A stretch of 64,000 nucleotides of DNA from an uncultured Parabacteroides sp. (GTDB lineage: Bacteria > Bacteroidota > Bacteroidia > Bacteroidales > Tannerellaceae). Below the pieces are notes generated by a model. That model was not told the DNA's origin. It saw nothing but the letters and a program-made list of their open reading frames with translations, and did not search any database. Made by a program: the position numbers and the translations under genes. How positions within the stretch are numbered: position 1 is the stretch's first letter; every line of letters begins with the position of its first letter. The stretch covers positions 62,001-126,000 of the forward strand of contig NZ_CAJJWO010000007.1 in the NCBI RefSeq assembly GCF_905196875.1, written 5' to 3'. Shown here piece after piece: positions 42,137 through 50,451 of the stretch.

Positions 42137-44128
42137 TTATTTATATATCTTCGCCGCATATCCTCCACCCGGAGCCATCTTGATTTTCAGCTTACGATTT
42201 GCCGGAACAGGTATGATTTCTTTTTTGTAATCGCTGGCGGCACGGTCGGCGTTGATACCGTCTTTAAATAATTCCAGTTTATAATCACCGTCACCCAGGA
42301 AAGAAAGATCCAACTCCATTTCGCGCGGGTCCCAGTTGGTCAGGGCACCCAAATACCAGTTATCACCATGCTTGCGGGCAATTGCTATATACTCGGAAAC
42401 TTTTGCATCGAGCACCTGGGTTTCTTCCCATACAGTCGGTATGGCAGCGATAAATTCCGTACATTCCTTTTCACGCATATAATTCGTCGGATTATCGCAA
42501 AGCATATTCAGAGGCGATTCGAAAATCACATAAGTAGCCAACTGGCGGCAACGTGTTCCCTGGCTCATCGGTTCGGAATAAACCGGACGGTAATTCTGAC
42601 GGATCGCATTGCGCATAGCCCCTTGTGTATAATCTACCGGACCGGCTACCATACGGATGAACGGGAAAGTTACATCGTAAGTAACCATATCATACGATTC
42701 GGGCGACCACTTCAATTGTTCCAAACCGTTCACACCCTCATAATTGATCACGTTCGGATACGTGCGCTGCAACCCGGTCGGTTTACAGATTCCATGGTAG
42801 TCGACCAACATATTATAGCGGGCACAAGTCTCTGCCCCACGATACAGGAAGTCAATTATTTCCTGATCGTCGCGATCCATAAAGTCTACCTTGAAACCTT
42901 TCACACCCATATCGGCATATCGCTTCACCACATTTTCCATATCACGGTCGAAGGCATAGTAACCGGCCCACAGAATAATATCCACATTCTTCGATTTAGC
43001 ATACGATACAATCTCTTCCAAATTGATTTCCGGGATCACCTGCAATAAATCGGCTTTCAGGTTTACAGCCCATCCTTCATCGAGGATCACATATTCAATG
43101 CCATGGTCGGCTGCGAAGTCGATATAATATTTGTAGGTTTCGTTATTGATACCGGCACGGAAATCGACTCCGGAAATATTCCAGTCGTTCCACCAATCCC
43201 AGGCAACCTTACCCGGTTTGATCCAGGAAATATCCTTTATACGAGAAGGAGCTGCCAGGCGATATACCATATCGCAATCGGCCAACTCCTTGTCATTTTC
43301 CGAAACAACGAACACACGCCAGGGGAAAGAACGGCTTCCTTTTGTCTTGGCTATATAATTCTCACGTTCCTTTACTAACATCTGCAACTGGTTATGTCCG
43401 CCTTGCTGTTTTACTTTCGGATACGGGGCATGGACTGATTTCAGGGAAGGCTTATCTGTCGTATTATTCAGGAACATACCCGGATAGCTCTCAAGGTCAG
43501 CTTCTGTGATACAAACCTTCTTTCCGTTTCCGAGATCGACCAGGAACGGTAGAATCATCAGGCGCTTGTCGTTTAGCTTGGTGATAGGTTCGTTATAATA
43601 AGGTTGCTCGAATGAATTGGAAAACTGTTCTTCGAAAGTCGGCTTAGTGCTGTTCACATAAGCGGCGAAGGTCTTGTGGTCAGTAGAGAAGTTATAGGAT
43701 GCTTCTTCATCTTTCACGATCATTTCTCCTTTTTTCTTCGTCACGAAACGATATGCCATGCCGTCGTTATACAGGCGGAATACGATACTGTAATCTCCAC
43801 GGAAAGCGATCGTCATCTCATTATATATATCGCTTACTTCCGATTTCTTATAAAACGGCGACGGGATCGACTTATCTACGGAGCCTTTCGTCACTTTCGA
43901 AACCTTAGGGCTGTTACCACCCAACACTTCGCCGGTCTGTAAGGTCATGGATATGGCAGAGGGAGCCAACACCTCCGTTCCTTCATGGTTCAACGAAAAC
44001 TCTACATTATCTCCAACTGCCACTACAGTGTGCAGTTTCCTGTCGGGCGACTGCAACTGATAACTTTTCTGAGCCAATAAAGGCATGCTTCCCAACAACA
44101 GGAAAGTAAGCAATACTTGTACTTTCAT
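42137..44128 (-). CDS. Glycoside hydrolase family 97
   Basis: A 663-residue periplasmic enzyme with signal MKVQVLLTFLLLGSMPLLAQ. GH97 layout: N-terminal beta-sandwich (about 25-280), catalytic (beta/alpha)8 barrel (about 290-560), and a C-terminal beta domain (about 565-663). Motifs include WDWWNDWNISGVDFRAGI, YVILDEGWAVN, GFKVDFMDRDDQ and LVDYHGICKPTGLQRTYPN. GH97 has an inverting alpha-glucosidase branch (SusB) and a retaining alpha-galactosidase branch; the Asp in KVDFMD sits where the retaining branch has its nucleophile, so alpha-galactosidase is the better guess. No susC/susD pair adjoins. TATATTTG on this strand at 44158-44165 is a likely -7 box. Confidence 0.92.
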   Translation of the reverse strand: MKVQVLLTFLLLGSMPLLAQKSYQLQSPDRKLHTVVAVGDNVEFSLNHEGTEVLAPSAISMTLQTGEVLGGNSPKVSKVTKGSVDKSIPSPFYKKSEVSDIYNEMTIAFRGDYSIVFRLYNDGMAYRFVTKKKGEMIVKDEEASYNFSTDHKTFAAYVNSTKPTFEEQFSNSFEQPYYNEPITKLNDKRLMILPFLVDLGNGKKVCITEADLESYPGMFLNNTTDKPSLKSVHAPYPKVKQQGGHNQLQMLVKERENYIAKTKGSRSFPWRVFVVSENDKELADCDMVYRLAAPSRIKDISWIKPGKVAWDWWNDWNISGVDFRAGINNETYKYYIDFAADHGIEYVILDEGWAVNLKADLLQVIPEINLEEIVSYAKSKNVDIILWAGYYAFDRDMENVVKRYADMGVKGFKVDFMDRDDQEIIDFLYRGAETCARYNMLVDYHGICKPTGLQRTYPNVINYEGVNGLEQLKWSPESYDMVTYDVTFPFIRMVAGPVDYTQGAMRNAIRQNYRPVYSEPMSQGTRCRQLATYVIFESPLNMLCDNPTNYMREKECTEFIAAIPTVWEETQVLDAKVSEYIAIARKHGDNWYLGALTNWDPREMELDLSFLGDGDYKLELFKDGINADRAASDYKKEIIPVPANRKLKIKMAPGGGYAAKIYK

Positions 44129-44252
44129 GGTATATAATTTTTTGTTTTTAACTGAGGCAAATATACACGAATAAACGAAAACAAAAATTCTAATATTGTA
44201 TTATCTTTGTCAATATTGTATCAAAAAACATTGTAAACAAATAGATCGACCT

Positions 44253-45989
44253 ATGAAAAGACTATTGAGTATCTTTATTCTATGTATGGTAAGCCTCTCT
44301 GCCGAGGCAGAATGGAAATGGCAGAATCCGATGGAAGCAGGTTTCCCTGTGATCCAGAACCAGGGCTGGCCCGATGAGATAGGACAGACCTATGTACGCC
44401 TCCCCGACCGGGCAAAGGCAGAAGTCAGGGAACCGCTTTGGAACCTCTCCCGCAACTCTGCCGGACTGGCTATTCATTTTTATTGCAACTCCCCCCAGAT
44501 AACCGTACGTTACCAGGTAAGCGGAGGGTATGCTATGCCACACATGCAATCGACCGGCGTATCAGGGCTCGACCTGTACAGCATCGACAGCGAGGGCAAG
44601 TGGAGTTTCTGTTTCGGTAACTACTCATTCGGAGATACGATCCGATACAGCTATACGAATCTGGGACAAGACAAGTTCCATAACCGCGGGTTTGAATACA
44701 GACTCTACTTACCTTTATATAATAGTATCAAGTGGATGGAGATCGGTACACCGGAAGGAACCGAACTGACTTTCATTCCCCAATCACCGGAGAAGCCGAT
44801 CGTCCTTTACGGTACTTCCATCGCACAGGGTGCTTGCTCCTCACGTCCGGCTATGGCATGGGCGAACATTCTGCAACGTGCTCTGGGCTATCCGTTGATC
44901 AATCTGGGATTTTCCGGTAATGGGCAGTTAGAAAAAGGTGTATTGAATTATGTCATCGAACAGGATGCCCGCATCTATATCCTCGACTGCCTGCCTAATC
45001 TCACCCAAAAGACCGATCAGGAAGTGACAGACCTGGTGATCGCCGCCATAAAGCAGATCCGGGAAAAGCGGAACGCCCCGATCCTCCTGGTAGAACATGC
45101 CGGTTACAGCAACGCATCCAGTGACCAGCGACAATACGAATCGTATACCCGCCTGAACGCCGCTTCACGCAAAGGGTACGAAGCCTTGTTGCAGGCAGGT
45201 GTCAAAGACCTGTATTACCTGACACATGAAGAATTGAACTATCCGCCCGATGCCTGGGTAGACTATGTACACCCTTCCGACCTCGGAGCCACCTACCAGG
45301 CGACAGCCGTTGAAAAGAAAGTACGTGACATCCTCCGATTGCCGGTAGGAGATCGCCCGACGACCCAGCCTGTCACCCAACGTCGCGAACCGAACAATTA
45401 CGAATGGCAGACCCGCCACCGCGATATATTGAAGCATATCCAACAAAACCCGCCCAAAACCGTCATCCTCGGCAACTCGATCACTCATTTTTGGGGAGGA
45501 GAACCGGCAGGACCGCGAAGCAATGGCGCGAAAAGCTGGAAGAAGATCATGGAACCGGCCGGATTCCAGAACCTGGGATACGGTTACGATCGTATAGAGA
45601 ACGTGCTTTGGCGCATCTACCACGGTGAGCTGGATGGATATGAAGCGGATAAAGTTGTCCTGATGATCGGAACAAACAATATGGGAATCAGCCCGGACAA
45701 AGATATTGTAGAAGGTCTGCGTTTCCTCATCACAGCTATCCGTAACCGCCAACCGAAAGCAACGGTCAAAGTAATCGGTATCCTTCCCCGCCGGGAACAT
45801 GAGGATTGGGTGAGAAACATCAACCTGCAAATCCGCACAATGGCGAACGAGGAAAACTGCCTGTTCAGCGATGCCGGAACCACCTTGCTCCTGCCCACCG
45901 GCAAAATCGACGAATCGCTTTTCAACGACGGCCTGCATCCGAATGAGAAAGGATATCAGTTAATTGCTAAAACAATAGCCGAAGATTAA
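44253..45989 (+). CDS. Two-domain secreted SGNH/GDSL hydrolase
   Basis: A 578-residue protein from ATG 44253 (signal MKRLLSIFILCMVSLSAEA); a 19-codon upstream extension is unlikely. After an N-terminal beta domain (about 20-165), there are two SGNH-type esterase domains. The first has VLYGTSIAQGACSSRPAMAW (Ser), LGFSGNGQL and DYVHPSDLGA. The second (about 395-578) has VILGNSITHFWGGEP (Ser), GYGYDR, MIGTNNMG (Asn) and NDGLHPNEKG (Asp/His), like PAF-acetylhydrolase-type esterases. Both catalytic sets look complete. It probably removes acetyl groups from polysaccharides and lies divergent from the GH97 gene, suggesting joint glycan use. TATCTTTG at 44202-44209 is a likely -7 box. Confidence 0.88.
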   Translation: MKRLLSIFILCMVSLSAEAEWKWQNPMEAGFPVIQNQGWPDEIGQTYVRLPDRAKAEVREPLWNLSRNSAGLAIHFYCNSPQITVRYQVSGGYAMPHMQSTGVSGLDLYSIDSEGKWSFCFGNYSFGDTIRYSYTNLGQDKFHNRGFEYRLYLPLYNSIKWMEIGTPEGTELTFIPQSPEKPIVLYGTSIAQGACSSRPAMAWANILQRALGYPLINLGFSGNGQLEKGVLNYVIEQDARIYILDCLPNLTQKTDQEVTDLVIAAIKQIREKRNAPILLVEHAGYSNASSDQRQYESYTRLNAASRKGYEALLQAGVKDLYYLTHEELNYPPDAWVDYVHPSDLGATYQATAVEKKVRDILRLPVGDRPTTQPVTQRREPNNYEWQTRHRDILKHIQQNPPKTVILGNSITHFWGGEPAGPRSNGAKSWKKIMEPAGFQNLGYGYDRIENVLWRIYHGELDGYEADKVVLMIGTNNMGISPDKDIVEGLRFLITAIRNRQPKATVKVIGILPRREHEDWVRNINLQIRTMANEENCLFSDAGTTLLLPTGKIDESLFNDGLHPNEKGYQLIAKTIAED

Positions 45990-46015
45990 AGCAACAGATA
46001 TAAAGACAGTAAGTT

Positions 46016-46873
46016 ATGACACAACAGAATGCAATCAAAATCTTTGAAGAGAAAAAAGTACGCACCGTATGGGATAGCGAAACGGAAGAATGGTATTTTT
46101 CCATAGTGGACGTAATTGCCGTATTGACGGATAGTGATAACCCACGCCGTTATTGGAGCGACTTGAAACGTAAGTTATTAAAAGAAGGAAGTCAGTTGTA
46201 CGCTAAAATCGTACAACTGAAAATGCCCTCCGGTGATGGCAAATACTACAAAACCGACGTAGCCACCACCGAGCAACTTTTCCGCCTGATCCAGTCTGTC
46301 CCTTCGCCTAAGGCAGAGCCGTTTAAACTCTGGATGGCTCAGGTAGCAAAAGAGCGGCTTGACCAGATGCAAGACCCGGAATTATCTATCGAACAGGCTA
46401 TGACCGATTACAAACGTTTGGGCTATTCCGACAATTGGATCAACCAACGTCTTAAAAGTATCGAGATACGTAAAGACCTTACTGATGAATGGAAACGTCA
46501 CGGCTTGGAAGAAGGCGTACAGTTCGCTACTCTTACGGACATTATTTATAAGACATGGGCGGAAAAAACGGCAAAAGAGTATAAGCAATTCAAAGGCCTG
46601 AAAAAAGAAAACCTACGTGATAATATGACTAACAAAGAGTTAGTTCTGAATATGCTTGCTGAACTTTCAACAAAAGAGATCTCGGAAGCCACAGGTCCGG
46701 ACTCTTTTGATGAACATGCAGATGTAGCTCGGCAAGGTGCTACAGTAGCCCGCAACGCGAGGTTGGAACTGGAGGAAAAGACAGGACAGCCCGTTATCAC
46801 CCCTCTCAATGCCAAAAATATTTTGTCTTTGAAACAAAACAAAAAAGAAAATGAAAAGACAGGAGAAGAGTAG
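46016..46873 (+). CDS. BRO-N domain protein (DinD/antirepressor-like)
   Basis: A 285-residue protein. The BRO-N domain covers about residues 8-120 (VRTVWDSETEEWYFSIVDV, then VLTDSDNPRRYWSDLKRKL), common in phage antirepressors. The rest matches the DNA-damage-inducible protein D type (GYSDNWINQRLKSIEIRKDL, then LTDEWKRHG, FATLTDIIYKTWAEKTAKEY). It starts 26 bp after the esterase gene and ends in TAG inside a small hairpin. It may be a domesticated phage regulator. Confidence 0.85.
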   Translation: MTQQNAIKIFEEKKVRTVWDSETEEWYFSIVDVIAVLTDSDNPRRYWSDLKRKLLKEGSQLYAKIVQLKMPSGDGKYYKTDVATTEQLFRLIQSVPSPKAEPFKLWMAQVAKERLDQMQDPELSIEQAMTDYKRLGYSDNWINQRLKSIEIRKDLTDEWKRHGLEEGVQFATLTDIIYKTWAEKTAKEYKQFKGLKKENLRDNMTNKELVLNMLAELSTKEISEATGPDSFDEHADVARQGATVARNARLELEEKTGQPVITPLNAKNILSLKQNKKENEKTGEE

Positions 46874-46890
46874 GCGTATGCCTACTTTAT
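46869..46890. terminator. Small convergent hairpin between BRO-N and MATE genes
   Basis: AGTAGGC (46869-46875), loop GTAT, GCCTACT (46880-46886), then TTTAT on the plus strand. The 7-bp stem contains the BRO-N stop codon and abuts the MATE stop. Weak but well placed. Confidence 0.5.
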
Positions 46891-48239
46891 CTCCTCAACG
46901 ACTTACGTACCAGCCAGTAAGAAACTGACAACGTACAGATCTCAGCGATCGGTATATCATACCAGATGGCGTCGATACCGAATACAGCGGGGAGGACAAG
47001 TATGCCGATTCCTACGAATATGAGTCCTCTCAATGCTGATATAATGATCGAAATCTTCGCATTCCCGATAGCCGTAAAATAGCTGGATGCCAGAATATTC
47101 AGCCCGCACAACAAAAAGGCAAAGCAATAGATCGAGACACCGCGCGACGCAATAGCAAAGGCCTCGCTGCTGTGATCGTTGAAAAACAAGCCGATAATCT
47201 GTTCACCGAACAATAACAATACCAGGAACAAACCGATCCCGATCGCAGAATTAACCCGCACGGCTAGTCCCAGGATCGACCTGATACGTTCCTGCTTCTT
47301 TGCCCCGTGGTTATATCCTATAATAGGTATGATACCATCCGATACCCCCAGGAAGATAGTGGTTCCGATAAACAGGATATAATTGATTGCCGTAAACGCC
47401 GCCACCCCGTTTTCACCCAGATACTTCATCATCGTGATATTAAAGAGAAAAACGGTAATTGCCACCGACAGTTCGGACATACCCTCTGACGACCCATTGT
47501 AAAAAGCATTCCATACCAGCCGCCAGTTGTAGCGTCCACGTTGAACGGCAACGACTTCACGACGGGTGAACAACCGGGGCACATTCAGACAAGCACCGAT
47601 CGTAAAGGCAATACCGGTAGCCAGTCCGGCTCCCATGACACCCCAACCCAGCACAGCCACGAACACTAGGTCGAGAATAATATTCAGGATCACGGTCGTC
47701 CCCATGACCGATGTCGCATACAAGGGATGCCCCATCGCCTTAATGATATAATCGCCGAAGAACATCGCACACAAAAACGGGAAGAAAGGGACCAGTGCCC
47801 GGATGTATCCTACAGCATCCCCTTGCAACACGGCATTCGCCCCCAGGAAAGAAGCGATCTCCCCCGCAAATAAATAGATCAACAGGCTCACCACCAAAGA
47901 CATGGCAAGCAGAAACAGGAATACCGAACGCAACGCGTTGTTCGCTTCCTGCTTATCACCTTTTCCCAGACTGATACTGACAATCGTCTGTCCCCCGATG
48001 CCCATCACGATAGCAAACGCCGAAATCAAACTATAACACGGCAAGATCAGATTCACACTAGCCAACGCATTAGCACCCACAAATCGTCCGAGTACAATCC
48101 CGTCGATCACAGACTGGATACCCAGAAATAATAGTCCCGCCACGCCGGGAAGTGCATACTTTGTAAATAACCGGGGAATCTCACCTGTTAATAATAATCT
48201 CTCTCTTTCCTGGCGGAAGAGAGCTTTTTCATTACTCAT
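46887..48239 (-). CDS. MATE-family efflux transporter
   Basis: A 450-residue inner-membrane antiporter with twelve hydrophobic segments in two homologous halves. PRLFTKYALPGVAGLLFLG at the start, GRFVGANALASVNLILP, GIGGQTIVSISLGKGD and GVSDGIIPIIGYNHGA are family hallmarks. MATE pumps expel cationic drugs or metabolites against Na+ or H+; the substrate is unknown. A Crp/Fnr-type regulator gene lies 87 bp upstream on the same strand and may control it. Confidence 0.93.
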   Translation of the reverse strand: MSNEKALFRQERERLLLTGEIPRLFTKYALPGVAGLLFLGIQSVIDGIVLGRFVGANALASVNLILPCYSLISAFAIVMGIGGQTIVSISLGKGDKQEANNALRSVFLFLLAMSLVVSLLIYLFAGEIASFLGANAVLQGDAVGYIRALVPFFPFLCAMFFGDYIIKAMGHPLYATSVMGTTVILNIILDLVFVAVLGWGVMGAGLATGIAFTIGACLNVPRLFTRREVVAVQRGRYNWRLVWNAFYNGSSEGMSELSVAITVFLFNITMMKYLGENGVAAFTAINYILFIGTTIFLGVSDGIIPIIGYNHGAKKQERIRSILGLAVRVNSAIGIGLFLVLLLFGEQIIGLFFNDHSSEAFAIASRGVSIYCFAFLLCGLNILASSYFTAIGNAKISIIISALRGLIFVGIGILVLPAVFGIDAIWYDIPIAEICTLSVSYWLVRKSLRR

Positions 48240-48326
48240 AAATCAACTAACTTTTGGTTCCGGCTACAAAGGTAAGGAGGTCTTTTCAGAGAAAAATTAC
48301 CATAAGATAATTTCGGTCTGCTCTTT

Positions 48327-48881
48327 TTATTTAGAAGAGGAACGGATACGGCTCAGTGATTGCGGCGTGATCTGCAGATAGGAAGCGATATGTTTCAGCG
48401 GTACCCTCTGGAACAGGTCCGGACGGGAGTGCATCAGGTTCTCGTATTGCTCGCGGGCATCGCTCCAGCTGTCGTTGATAAAATAGTTCTCATATTCCCG
48501 CAGGTAATAGTCGAGCAGCTTCAATCCCCAGATAGCGATGTCGTGGGACTGTTCGAACAATCTTTCCAGTTTCGTGGCAGGGATGCGGAACAGGACGGTA
48601 TCCTCCACCATCTCTACATTATAGACTGATATGTCGCGGTAAACGAAATTGATCATTTCGCCGTCGCTGGCAAACCATAAGGTGATATCTTTCGTATCCA
48701 GTTCGACATATGCCCGGACCAGTCCCTCTTTGACGAACCAGACAAACGGGTCACGGTCGCCTTCCCTCGCCGAAAGTTCTCCTTTCAGGAAAGCAACCTC
48801 CTCCATTTCGTCGACCAGCAACCGGATCGCTTCGTCGGACATCGGATAGATGGCCCGTTGTTGTTCTATGAATTTATCCAT
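48327..48881 (-). CDS. Crp/Fnr-family transcriptional regulator
   Basis: A 184-residue regulator. The cyclic-nucleotide-like beta-roll (about 25-120) includes FLKGELSAREGDRDPFVWFV and GLVRAYVELDTKDITLWF. The C-terminal helix-turn-helix is VPLKHIASYLQITPQSLSRI near 162-181. No iron-sulfur cysteines are present, so it is not an Fnr oxygen sensor. It overlaps the cinA-C gene end by 8 bp, on the same strand, and precedes the MATE pump gene. Confidence 0.92.
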   Translation of the reverse strand: MDKFIEQQRAIYPMSDEAIRLLVDEMEEVAFLKGELSAREGDRDPFVWFVKEGLVRAYVELDTKDITLWFASDGEMINFVYRDISVYNVEMVEDTVLFRIPATKLERLFEQSHDIAIWGLKLLDYYLREYENYFINDSWSDAREQYENLMHSRPDLFQRVPLKHIASYLQITPQSLSRIRSSSK

Positions 48882-49365
48882 CAGCCTTCTGCAATAAGTC
48901 CAGCAACAGGGTCAACGCTGCATCCGCTGCCGCTTGTATATTTTCGGCCCTGACCGTTCCGAAATGAAAACAATGAGAAATGACTTCGCCTTTCAAAGCG
49001 GCAGCAATCCACACCGTACCGACAGGCTTTTCCGGAGTTCCCCCACCAGGTCCTGCAATTCCGGAAGTAGCTACTGCACAGTCACTTCCCAGGACACGGA
49101 CCGCCCCCAGCGCCATCTGCTCCACCACTTCGCGGCTGACAGCTCCATGCAGACGAAGACTTTCTTCCGAGACACCCAATACATGCTGTTTCACTTCATT
49201 GCTGTAGGAGACAACTCCTCCCTGGAAATAATCGGAACTACCTGCCACCAGGGTGATCATATTGGCTATCCGGCCACCCGTACAGCTTTCCGCCGTCCCC
49301 ATCGTCAGTTTCCGTGAACGCAAGACATCGCCCACTCGTTTACCTAATGCTTTATCCTCTAGCAT
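48874..49365 (-). CDS. CinA C-terminal domain protein (nicotinamide-nucleotide amidase)
   Basis: A 163-residue stand-alone CinA-C domain from ATG 49363-49365; the longer open frame (to 49566) overlaps tsaD and is not credible. TAESCTGGRIANMITLVAGS near residue 20-40 and TSGIAGPGGGTPEKPVGTVW near 107 are diagnostic. This domain deamidates nicotinamide mononucleotide in NAD recycling. It starts 7 bp after the tsaD stop and shares an operon with it and the Crp/Fnr gene. Confidence 0.93.
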   Translation of the reverse strand: MLEDKALGKRVGDVLRSRKLTMGTAESCTGGRIANMITLVAGSSDYFQGGVVSYSNEVKQHVLGVSEESLRLHGAVSREVVEQMALGAVRVLGSDCAVATSGIAGPGGGTPEKPVGTVWIAAALKGEVISHCFHFGTVRAENIQAAADAALTLLLDLLQKADG

Positions 49366-49372
49366 AATCCGG

Positions 49373-50392
49373 TTAAATAACGACCCGTGAAAACGGAACA
49401 GCGTCCATCGGACAAAAATCCTTATCGAGGAATTTATAATAACCAGTGATGGCAACCATCGCCGCGTTGTCTGTTGTAAACGCGAACTTCGGGATATGCA
49501 CTTTCCAGCCATACCGCTTCGCATGGTCGAGGAAGGCATCGCGCAAACCGGAGTTTGCCGAAACACCGCCGGCCACCGCCACCTCTTTTATATTCAGGTC
49601 TTTCGCTGCCTTGCGTAACTTATCCATCAGGATATCGATCACTGTCGACTGAAGGGAAGCACAAAGGTCACGTTTATTATTTTCGATGAAGTCCGGATCT
49701 TCCTGTAGTTTATCCCTCAAGGTGTAGAGGAAAGAAGTCTTCAGTCCGCTGAAGCTATAATCATACCCCGGAATATGCGGTTTGCTGAATGTAAAGGCTT
49801 TCGGATTTCCTTCGTTGGCCAGACGGTTCACCACCGGACCACCCGGATAACCCAACCCCATCACCTTCGCACATTTATCGAAGGCTTCGCCCGCTGCGTC
49901 GTCTATCGTCTGCCCTATCACCTCCATGTCGTTATAAGCATTTACTTTGATGATCTGCGAGTTACCGCCCGACACCAACAAACACAGGAACGGGAACGAG
50001 GGAGCATGATCGTCTTCCGGCGTTTCCTTGATAAAGTGAGCCAGTACATGCGCCTGCAAATGGTTGATCTCGATCATCGGGATGTCCAAAGAAGCGGCAA
50101 ACCCTTTGGCAAAGGAAGTACCGACCAGCAGAGAACCCATCAACCCCGGCCCGCGAGTGAAGGCAACGGCGCTCAGTTCCGACTTATCGATACCTGCACG
50201 CTTGATAGCCTCTGCCACCACCGGAATAATATTTTGCTGGTGTGCACGTGAAGCCAGCTCGGGAACCACGCCACCATATGCCTCGTGAACTGCCTGACTG
50301 GCTATCACATTCGACAGCATTACGCCGTCGCGTATTACGGAAGAGGAAGTATCATCACAGGATGATTCTATCCCCAATATTGTTACACTCAT
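49373..50392 (-). CDS. tsaD: tRNA N6-adenosine threonylcarbamoyltransferase TsaD
   Basis: Transfers the threonylcarbamoyl group to A37 of ANN-decoding tRNAs, with TsaB and TsaE. The 339-residue protein begins ILGIESSCDDTSSSVI, has GGVVPELASRAHQQNI, the metal-binding HLQAHVLAHF (His x3-His), and PGYDYSFSGLKTSF; length is typical. It heads the minus-strand run tsaD-cinA-C-crp and diverges from the TamB-like gene. A TAAATTTG -7 box on this strand lies at 50415-50422. Confidence 0.96.
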   Translation of the reverse strand: MSVTILGIESSCDDTSSSVIRDGVMLSNVIASQAVHEAYGGVVPELASRAHQQNIIPVVAEAIKRAGIDKSELSAVAFTRGPGLMGSLLVGTSFAKGFAASLDIPMIEINHLQAHVLAHFIKETPEDDHAPSFPFLCLLVSGGNSQIIKVNAYNDMEVIGQTIDDAAGEAFDKCAKVMGLGYPGGPVVNRLANEGNPKAFTFSKPHIPGYDYSFSGLKTSFLYTLRDKLQEDPDFIENNKRDLCASLQSTVIDILMDKLRKAAKDLNIKEVAVAGGVSANSGLRDAFLDHAKRYGWKVHIPKFAFTTDNAAMVAITGYYKFLDKDFCPMDAVPFSRVVI

Positions 50393-50451
50393 ACTCTTCT
50401 CTCGTTTTTTTGTGCAAATTTAATGATTTCTATCGCGATATTGTTGTAGAT

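Noticed and set aside
49366..49566. N-terminal extension of the CinA-C protein
   Set aside because: It is antisense-free overlap with tsaD in another frame and has no CinA N-terminal domain features.
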